This document shows positions 27,968-35,618 of a stretch of DNA of 64,000 nt, in pieces. The notes beneath the pieces were generated by a model. That model was not told the origin of the DNA and did not search any database. It was given only the letters and a program-made list of their open reading frames with translations. The stretch is from Cerina litoralis (GTDB taxonomy: Bacteria > Bacteroidota > Bacteroidia > Flavobacteriales > Flavobacteriaceae): contig JAIRBC010000020.1 in NCBI GenBank assembly GCA_022008415.1, positions 26,433 to 90,432 of the forward strand, given 5' to 3'. The number at the start of each line of letters is the position of its first letter. Positions within the stretch are counted from its first letter, which is position 1. A program made the position numbers and the translations under genes.

Positions 27968-29326
27968 TTATGAAGGAAGTTTCATTTCCCACCCCGGTTC
28001 ATAGGAACGGCTCCATAGTTTTTGGGCATCGGCATCATTTATGATATGTCCGTTAGATGAATCTATTTCCAGAGACCTGCCCACACGTTGCGAAATATTT
28101 CCCAATTGAACAAGAAGGGTACTTTTGTGCCCGGACAAAATACCTGCATTTAGTTCGCTTCCGTTATATATGGCGTCGAACATGTTTTGGATGTGTAGCG
28201 CATCCAATTGTTCGGCAGGGTTAGATTTGTTCCTCGGGTCGATGGCCATTTTTGTCTTTACTTCTTTTACAATGGCTCCATCCAGATCAAAGAGCGTATA
28301 ACTATTACCTCCCGGGATCAATAGGCTTCCTTTTTCGCCATAAAACATTACCCCAACGGAACTGCCCTCTATCTTTTTTCCGTTACAGCTCCTGCCTTCC
28401 CAAGACATGGTTTTTTCTCCATCAAAATCAAGATTGATTACTTGGGTGTCGGGTGTTTCCCAATCATCGGTATAACGGTACCTACCCCCATTAGAGCTTA
28501 CCCTTATCGGATAATCGGTTTCCATCCCCCACCGCAAAAGGTCGATCATATGGGTGCCGTTGTTCAAGGCCTCCCCAGTGCCCCAATGCCAGAGCCAGTG
28601 CCAATTATAATGTACAATATTGTCCTTGAAGTTCTGTCTGGGGGCCGGGCCTTGCCAAAGGTCCCAATCTAACCAGTCTGGCACCACCACTTCTTTTCCG
28701 ATGCCAATGGACGGTCGATTGTTGGTATACCAGCCCTTTCCAAAATATACACGGCCGATAGCCCCGTTTTGCAACGCAGTGATTCCTTCCAAGACATTGG
28801 GCCAGGAACGGCGTTGGTTTCCCATCTGGACTACCTTGCCGTATTTCGCTGCGGCGCGGACCAAGATCTCTCCCTCGTTGGGATTGTGGCTACAGGGTTT
28901 TTCTACGTAGACGTGCTTGCCCGCTTCCAACGCCAAAAGTGCGGCAGGGGCGTGCCAGTGGTCGGGTGCCGCGATCACCATCAGGTCGACATCCTTACTT
29001 TCAAGCGATTTTCGAAAATCGGTATACCCTTTGGTCCCTTTCCGTTGCCGTTCCTTAACGGCCTCCATACATTTATCGATGGCACGGCTGTCTACATCAC
29101 AGATATGGATTACCTGGAAATTGTCCTGACTCGCAAAATTTTGTGCCAATGCTTTTCCCCGGCTGTTGACGCCCATCATGGATACGTTTACCCGATTGTT
29201 GGATCCAAGGATATTGGAGTAGCTTTTAGCGCTGAAATGGGGGAGGACCCCACCGGCAACAAACAATGTGGAACAAGCGGCGGTATTTTTTATAAATTTT
29301 CTTCTGGAAGTGGTTGTTTTTTTCAT
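27968..29326 (-). CDS. Tat-exported Gfo/Idh/MocA-family oxidoreductase (long form)
   Basis: 452 residues. A twin-arginine signal TSRRKFIKNTAACSTLFVAGG opens the protein. The NAD-binding domain has VSMMGVNSRGKALAQNF and VIHICDVD; the catalytic-region motif is GKHVYVEKPCSHNP, followed by HWHWLWHWGTGEALNNGTHMIDLLRW, typical of the exported Bacteroidota branch with a C-terminal GFO_IDH_MocA extension. It is the first gene of the minus-strand sugar operon. The likely role is oxidation of a glycoside (for example to a 3-keto form) ahead of the DUF1080 hydrolase. The substrate is unknown. Confidence 0.9.
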   Translation of the reverse strand: MKKTTTSRRKFIKNTAACSTLFVAGGVLPHFSAKSYSNILGSNNRVNVSMMGVNSRGKALAQNFASQDNFQVIHICDVDSRAIDKCMEAVKERQRKGTKGYTDFRKSLESKDVDLMVIAAPDHWHAPAALLALEAGKHVYVEKPCSHNPNEGEILVRAAAKYGKVVQMGNQRRSWPNVLEGITALQNGAIGRVYFGKGWYTNNRPSIGIGKEVVVPDWLDWDLWQGPAPRQNFKDNIVHYNWHWLWHWGTGEALNNGTHMIDLLRWGMETDYPIRVSSNGGRYRYTDDWETPDTQVINLDFDGEKTMSWEGRSCNGKKIEGSSVGVMFYGEKGSLLIPGGNSYTLFDLDGAIVKEVKTKMAIDPRNKSNPAEQLDALHIQNMFDAIYNGSELNAGILSGHKSTLLVQLGNISQRVGRSLEIDSSNGHIINDADAQKLWSRSYEPGWEMKLPS

Positions 29327-29750
29327 TGGATTTGGTTTCTGGACTTACTTTTTCTGTTTGAATAGCTTATGGAATGAGATGCTAACCGGGATCAATCCTT
29401 AAATATATAAATATTATCGATCAAAATTTTAAGAATATATGAAACTCGCCTTGAGCAAATGGGCTATTAGCCATTGGGAGGATCCAAATTCATTAATCGA
29501 ATGGGTAGATTGGTCCATAACAAAAAAAGTTGGATACCGAAACCGAATGTGTTTCTGAGAAATATGGAGAGAGATATTGGCGATAAATAGTTCGGTCCAC
29601 TATTGTGATTACGGACCGTTTCAGCGTATTTTAAATGTGGGGTGCACCATACGTTCTACCAATTGCCGACCGTATTCGTACGGTAATGCGCAGGTATAAT
29701 TAACTTGCCGTATACAGGGAGACCTCTGGGCCGGAAACCCAAAAACAACC
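29327..29750. other. Intergenic region between purB and the sugar operon
   Basis: A short frame at 29439-29558 (plus, 39 residues, tryptophan-rich, MKLALSKWAISHW...) is weakly coding at best. A perfect small hairpin ACCGTA-TTCG-TACGGT lies at 29669-29684, near the purB 3' end. The promoter of the minus-strand sugar operon should be within the part next to 29327, but I could not assign a clear core. Nothing else stands out. Confidence 0.35.
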
Positions 29751-31094
29751 CTAAATACCCGTATAATTACTGGGCGTAATCGCTTTGAGTTCTTTTTTAA
29801 TAGCATCCGAAACTTCCAGCGTATCAATAAAATCGGCAATGGATTCCCGATTGATTTTTGTGTTGGTACGGGTCAATCCCTTCAAGGCTTCGTAGGGATT
29901 GGGATAACCTTCCCGTCTAAGAATGGTTTGGAGGGCCTCTGCGACCACCGCCCAATTATTTTCCAGATCATCTTCAAATTTGTCCAAATTCAACAGCAAT
30001 TTGTTCAAGCCTTTTAAGGTCGATTGAAAGGCGATCAGGGTATGGGCAAAAGGTACTCCCACATTACGGAGTACGGTACTGTCGGTTAGATCTCGCTGCA
30101 TTCGGGATACCGGAAGTTTTGCCGATAAGTGCTCAAAAAAGGCATTGGCAATCCCTAAGTTTCCTTCGGAATTTTCAAAATCGATCGGATTTACCTTATG
30201 GGGCATGGCCGAGGATCCTACTTCCCCTTTTTTGATTCTTTGTTTAAAATAATCCATGGAGACGTAGGTCCAAAAATCCCTGTCCATATCAAGTACAATA
30301 GTATTAATTCTTTTTAAGGTATCGAACAGCGCGGCCATATGGTCGTAGTGTTCTATTTGGGTGGTGGGGAAGGAATGGTACAAGCCCAGTTTTTCTTGTA
30401 CAAATTTTTGGCCAAAGGCTTTCCAATCGATACTCGGATAGGCGACCTTGTGGGCGTTGTAATTTCCGGTGGCACCCCCAAATTTAGCTGCACTTGGAAT
30501 ATCGTTCAATAAATTGAATTGTTCCTCCAACCGAACGGCAAAAACATTGATTTCTTTCCCCAAACGGGTGGGGGAGGCGGGTTGACCATGGGTCCGGGCC
30601 AGCATGGGAATGGCTTCCCACTCCTTGCCCAAGGCACCAAGCTTGTTCAATAGTTCCAAATAATGCGGAACGTAGACCTCGTTTACCGCCTCTTTTATGG
30701 AAAGCGGAACAGCAGTATTATTGACGTCTTGGGAAGTTAGTCCGAAATGTATAAACTCCTTATAACTATTGAGTTTTAAGGCGTCAAATTTCTGTTTGAT
30801 AAAATATTCAACGGCCTTTACGTCGTGGTTGGTAACGTTTTCAATGTCTTTAATGGCCAAAGCATCCTCCGCAGAGAAATTATTGTATATATCCCGAAGT
30901 TCTTCAAATTTAGAAGTTTCAAAATCTGATAATTGTGGCAATGGAATTTCGCACAGGGCTATAAAATATTCTATTTCTACCCGTACCCTATACTTTATCA
31001 GGGCTTCTTCGGAAAAAAAAGGAGCCAAGGCAACAGTTTTGCTCCTATAGCGTCCATCAACTGGGGAAATAGCGTTCAATTCGTTCAATGACAT
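29751..31094 (-). CDS. purB: Adenylosuccinate lyase
   Basis: 447 residues, the short bacterial form. The fumarase/aspartase superfamily signature is GEVGSSAMPHKVNPIDFENSEGN with the catalytic Ser in the mobile loop. Other family segments are HFGLTSQDVNNTAVPL and TRTHGQPASPTRLGKE. It releases fumarate from SAICAR and adenylosuccinate in purine synthesis. The start MSLNELNAISPVDGRY is the canonical PurB N-terminus. It is a stand-alone gene with repeat-rich DNA upstream. Confidence 0.97.
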   Translation of the reverse strand: MSLNELNAISPVDGRYRSKTVALAPFFSEEALIKYRVRVEIEYFIALCEIPLPQLSDFETSKFEELRDIYNNFSAEDALAIKDIENVTNHDVKAVEYFIKQKFDALKLNSYKEFIHFGLTSQDVNNTAVPLSIKEAVNEVYVPHYLELLNKLGALGKEWEAIPMLARTHGQPASPTRLGKEINVFAVRLEEQFNLLNDIPSAAKFGGATGNYNAHKVAYPSIDWKAFGQKFVQEKLGLYHSFPTTQIEHYDHMAALFDTLKRINTIVLDMDRDFWTYVSMDYFKQRIKKGEVGSSAMPHKVNPIDFENSEGNLGIANAFFEHLSAKLPVSRMQRDLTDSTVLRNVGVPFAHTLIAFQSTLKGLNKLLLNLDKFEDDLENNWAVVAEALQTILRREGYPNPYEALKGLTRTNTKINRESIADFIDTLEVSDAIKKELKAITPSNYTGI

Positions 31095-31331
31095 CTGTTT
31101 CGGAATTGTTTTGTTGGTTAATAAATTAGTCGGTTAACCAATAATGGTCAAAAGTAAATAATCACTCGTAATATCGAAAGATGCAAAGATAGTCAAAAGA
31201 TGTGGGGAAATTTTGGTATTGTCGGATACGAACAAATGGTAATCTCGGTCGTTACGCTGAGCTCCAGAAAAATATCGATATCGTTACGGCAATTGAATCC
31301 GGGAGTAAATGGAATGACATTGTGGCCGAGC

Positions 31332-31484
31332 TAGAAAGTCTGAGAACAAGGCTTGCGAAGCCCACCCGACCGCAAGCCCGACAATATCATTCTGGCGGGG
31401 TACGGGCAGGTTTTGGAAACCAAGGAGTTTACTGGTGTATATGACTGTTCTCATAACGAGCATAACGCAGTTATCGGACTTTAT
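31332..31484 (+). repeat. Dispersed intergenic repeat R1, copy C (with internal insertion)
   Basis: It carries the R1 blocks gagaacaaggcttgcg, ccaaggagtttactggtgta, atgactgttctc and aacgcagttatcggactttata. About 49 bases of GC-rich sequence are inserted after the first block compared with copy B. It directly abuts the first copy of the triplicated element (31492). Confidence 0.75.
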
Positions 31485-31491
31485 AGGCGGT

Positions 31492-31654
31492 CACAAACTA
31501 AAAAGAGCCCCGTCTGTGAAGACAAGGCTCTTTTACGAGAACACTATATGAAAATGAAAAATTATTATTTCGTTTTTATTACATAGCAAACATACTGGAG
31601 CCAATATCCAATTGAAAATTATTGTTGTGAAACCTCCCAAAGTTGTGGTGTATG
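31492..31654 (+). repeat. Triplicated ~160-bp element, copy 1
   Basis: It shares with 32091-32250 and 33841-34001: acaaactaaaaagagcc; a hairpin with arms AAAAGAGCC (31501-31509) and GGCTCTTTT (31526-31534); acgagaacactatATGAAAATGAAAAA; and aattattgttgtga near the end. A micro-ORF at 31548-31586 reads MKMKNYYFVFIT. This copy is the most diverged of the three. Confidence 0.8.
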
Positions 31655-31724
31655 GAAGTAGGACGTATTTTTTGTGATAAACTAGTACATGATAGGGCCG
31701 TTTGGTGGAACGGCAACGGGGGGC

Positions 31725-31850
31725 AAATAAAATAAAAAGGCGGGCAATGCCCGCCTTTTCCCCAAATCTTACCATGAACTTAACCTACTTATGCTATGGT
31801 CCTACGAATATAAGGGACGGTTGAGGTTCGTTTGGAATATTTCAGCCAAA
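31725..31850 (-). ncRNA. Candidate small RNA with intrinsic terminator
   Basis: On the minus strand a plausible promoter (TTG 31888-31886, 21-base spacer, TAATTTTC 31864-31857) would start a transcript near 31850. It contains a 6-bp hairpin (GTTTGG/CCAAAC, 31830-31851), an ACCAT...ATGGT stem (31771-31800) and ends in a very strong terminator, GGCGGGC-ATT-GCCCGCC (31735-31759 with flanking A/T) followed by TTTTTATTTTATTT. No ORF of note lies within. Prediction from pattern only. Confidence 0.35.
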
Positions 31851-31926
31851 CTCCCAGAAAATTAGGTCAAGGGTTCTTTTTAAGTCAAAATTGGGTGTTG
31901 GCGGAAAGAAGAATTCCCTTGTGGCC

Positions 31927-32090
31927 CGGCAAGATGATATGGGGACAAGGATTATAGGGATTTAAAAACCAGGGGGTTTACTGGGGCAAATGTGCTGTCC
32001 TGAGCCCCCGCTCGAAATAGTTGCGAGGGTAGTTGAAGGGGACTAGGTTAATATCGGGTATATCGCGGTTAACGGAACTTATAGATATAT
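31927..32090 (+). repeat. Dispersed intergenic repeat R1, degenerate copy D
   Basis: Only parts of R1 are recognisable: gggacaagga, a ttaaaaaccagggggtttactggggcaaatg stretch, and ctgtcctgag. The second half is scrambled. Like copy C it runs straight into a copy of the triplicated element. Confidence 0.45.
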
Positions 32091-32250
32091 ACAAACTAAA
32101 AAGAGCCTTATCTGTTGGGACAAGGCTCTTTTACGAGAACACTATATGAAAATGAAAAAATCTATTTATTTGATTATTACACGGTAAACATACATTGGAG
32201 ACACACCAAAGGAAAATTATTGTTGTGTAATGGGGAAAAGTTGTTGTGAA
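32091..32250 (+). repeat. Triplicated ~160-bp element, copy 2
   Basis: Very similar to copy 3 (33841-34001). The hairpin arms AAAAGAGCCTT (32099-32109) and AAGGCTCTTTT (32122-32132) pair perfectly. The micro-ORF 32146-32187 reads MKMKKSIYLIITR. It ends 36 bases before the stop codon of the DUF4038 gene, so this gene is flanked by direct copies 2 and 3. Confidence 0.85.
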
Positions 32251-32286
32251 AGCTATTTTAATAGATGAAAGATGTACTAAAATATA

Positions 32287-33672
32287 TCAGAATCGCCCTG
32301 GAGTCTGAAAGGTATTTTTGTATGTATCGATGACCAAAACCCAATCGTTGCCTTTGCCGCTTGTGGGAGGAAGTATTTTTATGTTATTGGATTTCTCTAT
32401 GTTTTCACCTTTATACGCATTGCCCGTACGGGGATCGTACCACCACACCTTTAGTTTATTTCCGGATAGGCTGCCCAGATCTAAAACGGTGGTTTTTCCC
32501 GTTGGAAAATAGACCATGGCGTAAGTGCCTTTTTCATCCCTTGTAGCGATGACGTAATCGTTATTCTCCAGTTGCGGGTCCACAACCATAGACTGATCTG
32601 GTATGCGGCCAAGGTAGGGTCTGGACAGCATAAGATTTTTTAGGTGCTGAACCTGATTCGCCATCGGGAGATCGAGGGCTATAGTCCATGGCCTTAAGGG
32701 ACCGTTGATACCTTCCGCCCCCACATTGTACATTTGCCATACGTCATGGCAACCATAGGTTTGGCCACAGGCTCCTGCAAAGACGTTCCAATACATGATA
32801 CGGCGGATATCCTCCGGGACGCTATAACCCAGTTCCTTGGCATTAAAGCAGTTGGGATGGTCTTCATATAAAGGTTCCCCATCCAAAACGGGTTTAATGG
32901 GCTTCAGTCCATAATCGTGTGAAATATGTTTGTAGGTGCCTTGGTTGGGGCAATGTCCGGTTTGGTGCATATTAAAATCCAACCACTTATCTTGTTGGAA
33001 CCACGTGGAGGATCCGCCCCCTTTTTTTGGTTGGGGATGAAAGCTCATCAATGCATTTTGGTTGCCCCCAACACCTTCCACAACCCCTTCGGCCATTTGC
33101 TGCCACACTTCAACATCGTCCGTATTTTCACGGGGGTTTCGATCACCGCCCATTATCCAAATTACATGGTCGTAATCCTTATATCTATCCCCTATCCATT
33201 TTCCGTAGGCTTTGGCATTTTCTTGGTCGAAAATTACCGGTCCTACGCCCCAACTGTTTTTAAATACCTTGTCGCCCCAGGTCGGCAGTAAGGCAATATA
33301 GATCCCCAATTCCCCAGCTTTTTTGATTGCGTAGTCTACCTGCTCAAAATATTTGGGGTTGGGGGTTAATGGATCGTTGTCGATCAATGGGGTTTCCCCA
33401 TAGGCGTTTGGGGTATTGAGACCATCCAATTCTGCCAAAGCCACGGCCTGTATCACATTAAAACCTTGTTCCGCCCTTTTTTTCAGGTACCTATCAACCG
33501 CATCCCTGTTGCAACGGTGGAACAGTTCCCAAGCCGTATCGGCCTGCCAAAAAAAGGGTTTGCCGTCTTCGGTGACCAAAAATCGACCGTTTTGGCTTAC
33601 TTTAAGTCTTTGAGCATCTAGAGTTGTGGTAATATTTAGCGTCAATAAAGCTAGTAGGACGGTACGGATCAT
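32287..33672 (-). CDS. Exported DUF4038 glycoside hydrolase (GH140-like) with C-terminal DUF5060/collagen-binding-type domain
   Basis: 461 residues. A Sec signal ends near TTTLDAQ. The TIM-barrel part opens with RFLVTEDGKPFFWQADTAWELFHR, the DUF4038/apiosidase-like signature, then GFNVIQAVAL and HVIWIMGGDRNPREN; GEPLYEDHP likely holds a catalytic acid. The C-terminal ~90 residues form the small beta domain often labelled putative collagen-binding, with VWWYDPRTGNAYKGE. Characterised GH140 members remove apiose from RG-II; other DUF4038 proteins act on other glycosides, so the substrate is uncertain. It stands alone, bracketed by two direct copies of a 160-bp repeat. Confidence 0.87.
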   Translation of the reverse strand: MIRTVLLALLTLNITTTLDAQRLKVSQNGRFLVTEDGKPFFWQADTAWELFHRCNRDAVDRYLKKRAEQGFNVIQAVALAELDGLNTPNAYGETPLIDNDPLTPNPKYFEQVDYAIKKAGELGIYIALLPTWGDKVFKNSWGVGPVIFDQENAKAYGKWIGDRYKDYDHVIWIMGGDRNPRENTDDVEVWQQMAEGVVEGVGGNQNALMSFHPQPKKGGGSSTWFQQDKWLDFNMHQTGHCPNQGTYKHISHDYGLKPIKPVLDGEPLYEDHPNCFNAKELGYSVPEDIRRIMYWNVFAGACGQTYGCHDVWQMYNVGAEGINGPLRPWTIALDLPMANQVQHLKNLMLSRPYLGRIPDQSMVVDPQLENNDYVIATRDEKGTYAMVYFPTGKTTVLDLGSLSGNKLKVWWYDPRTGNAYKGENIEKSNNIKILPPTSGKGNDWVLVIDTYKNTFQTPGRF

Positions 33673-33840
33673 AATCGGAAACTAATTGTGGCAAGTTCAA
33701 AGATATGTAGAAAAAATCGAGATTTTGCTCAAGGAGTGTAACAGGGAAACGTTAAAAATTGCTTTTGTGATTTATCCTAAAGTCGATCCAGTTTTTATAG
33801 TATGTACTACGTGCTTCCAAATTTCATAAATGGGACTGGA

Positions 33841-34001
33841 TACAAACTAAAAAGAGCCTTATCTGCGAAGACAAGGCTCTTTTACGAGAACACTATATGA
33901 AAATGAAAAAATCTATTTTTTTGATTATTACACGGTAAACATACCTTGGAGATACACCAAAAGGAAATTATTGTTGTGAAATGGGTAGGTTTTGTGGTGT
34001 A
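33841..34001 (+). repeat. Triplicated ~160-bp element, copy 3
   Basis: The hairpin AAAAGAGCCTT (33850-33860) / AAGGCTCTTTT (33873-33883) is perfect, and on the minus strand it ends in TTTTTAGTTTG like an intrinsic terminator. The micro-ORF 33897-33938 reads MKMKKSIFLIITR, one residue different from copy 2. It lies about 170 bases upstream of the DUF4038 start, opposite in orientation. Confidence 0.85.
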
Positions 34002-34080
34002 GGCGGATAATTGTGATATTGAAGGCAGAAAAGTTTGGTTCTAACCTATCATTTGGGTGTTCAAATTTTCGGGATAAAAA

Positions 34081-34150
34081 ACCGTCATTAGCGGTTCGCC
34101 ATACGCCATAAGCATCTAGACGCATGGCGCGAAGCGATCGGCGAAGCGCC
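34081..34150. repeat. Imperfect palindromic repeat upstream region
   Basis: The sequence gcggttcgccatacgcc...gacgcatggcgcgaagcgatcggcgaagcgcc contains nested inverted repeats (GCCAT...ATGGC, GGCGC...GCGCC) and gcgaagcgatcgg units resembling dispersed intergenic repeats found in many bacteria. The remainder of 33673-34222 holds copy 3 of the triplicated element and no gene. Confidence 0.4.
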
Positions 34151-34222
34151 AAAAAGATGTGGATGATGTTGTTTTTTATAAGCGTTGTAACCCATTCGCA
34201 AAAATAATGGCAGCCAGAATTC

Positions 34223-35563
34223 TTATTTAATGGCTAGTAGGACCTCTTTTAAAAAGCCATTGGCATCAAAGTCGGGAGCTTCGGCCAGGCCGGTTCTTAC
34301 AATGACGAGATCCATGGAAGGGATAATAAAGACGTACTGGCCTTCGTAACCGTTGGCGGAAAACATATCTTTAGGCGCATCCGGGAATTTGCCGTGGTAG
34401 TTTAACCAAAAATGTGCTCCGTAGCCGCCGTTGGAGTGCGCTGTGGGTTTGGTAACATAATCTACCCATTGTGGGTCAAATAATTGCTCTCCTTGCCAAT
34501 TACCTTTATGCAGGTACAGCAAACCAAATTTGGCCCAGTCCCTTGTGTCGGCCCACCCGTAGGAAGATCCCACAAAATTACCCGCCAGATCGGTTTCGAG
34601 CAACATGGAATGCATTCCAATTTTGTCGATCAGGGCGTTATAGGGAAAATCCAAATAATCTTGGTAGGACTTAAACTGCCTTCTCAGGATTCCCGACAAC
34701 AGATTGGTAGTCCCGGAAGAATAGTTCCATATTTTTCCGGGCATGGCCAAAGCCTTTTTATTTTCCTGAACTTTACTCATATCCGTATCCAAAAACAACA
34801 TTTGGGTGACATCCGAAATTGAGGTATAATCCTCGTCCCACGCCAATCCGCTCTGCATCCTCAAGAGGTCGTTCAGGGTTATTTTTTTGCGATCGTCATT
34901 TTGCCAAGAGGGGACAGGGGCGGGACCATCTATCTTTATTTTTTGCCGGTATTCCAATATCCCGAATAAGGTGGCCAAAATACTCTTGGACATGGACCAT
35001 CCCAAAATTGGGGTCTCCTTTGAAAATCCTTCAATATATTTTTCAGCGACAATACGGTCCTTATAAATCACCAAGACGGTACGCGTCTTTTGTGAATCCG
35101 GATCGGCAAAGGCCTGGTCCAAGGCATGCTGCATTTGAGTATAATCTATGTTACTAAAAACCGTGTCTTTGGCTTCGCCATCTCCAAACGGAAAATCCAA
35201 TTTATTTTCACGCACCGCCCGATTTGGTTTTAGGTGTGCGTCTGTTGGATCGTAATCCCCGTTGATCAAAACACTTCCCAATCCTTCCCTGTAAACGGCG
35301 GTTCGTTTCATCAATCCAAAAACCGTGGACGTAGCCTGTTTTTTTAAATTATCAACCTGTGAAGCGGCTAGTTTTATGAGGGGTACATCATTGTCGTTGG
35401 CATTGACATAATCCTCGGAATGATGGGCTATGAATACACTAGAGGCCATATTCTTAGCAGCGTAGCCAGAAATAATATTGAGCTTGGGATAATTGTAGAA
35501 GCCGGCAATAATTATCGCGATAACAAATACGGGAAGGATGAAGCGCTTTTTATTTTTCATCAA
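34223..35563 (-). CDS. Serine hydrolase of the class C beta-lactamase/PBP family
   Basis: 446 residues with one N-terminal membrane/signal segment (about 8-24), so it is exported or membrane anchored. The catalytic SxxK is in ILGWSMSKSILATLFG; the second motif is WNYSSGTTNLLSG; the C-terminal part has YGAHFWLNYHGKFPDAP and ANGYEGQYVFIIPSMDLVIVR. Such proteins hydrolyse peptides, esters or beta-lactams; no specific function can be assigned. It diverges from the cytochrome/FG-GAP gene with a 55-base gap that must hold both promoters. Confidence 0.88.
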   Translation of the reverse strand: MMKNKKRFILPVFVIAIIIAGFYNYPKLNIISGYAAKNMASSVFIAHHSEDYVNANDNDVPLIKLAASQVDNLKKQATSTVFGLMKRTAVYREGLGSVLINGDYDPTDAHLKPNRAVRENKLDFPFGDGEAKDTVFSNIDYTQMQHALDQAFADPDSQKTRTVLVIYKDRIVAEKYIEGFSKETPILGWSMSKSILATLFGILEYRQKIKIDGPAPVPSWQNDDRKKITLNDLLRMQSGLAWDEDYTSISDVTQMLFLDTDMSKVQENKKALAMPGKIWNYSSGTTNLLSGILRRQFKSYQDYLDFPYNALIDKIGMHSMLLETDLAGNFVGSSYGWADTRDWAKFGLLYLHKGNWQGEQLFDPQWVDYVTKPTAHSNGGYGAHFWLNYHGKFPDAPKDMFSANGYEGQYVFIIPSMDLVIVRTGLAEAPDFDANGFLKEVLLAIK

Positions 35564-35618
35564 AGGAGTCGATTTATTGGTTTAAATTTATTGTATTTTG
35601 GAAGACTAAATTAACTAG

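Noticed and set aside
31533..31775. 80-codon minus-strand frame over the first triplicated element
   Set aside because: It runs through a repeat hairpin and a terminator, and the other two copies do not keep the frame open in the same way.
31095..34222. Insertion sequence or integron-like element in the repeat-rich region
   Set aside because: No transposase, integrase or terminal inverted repeats with target duplication could be found; only non-coding repeats are visible.
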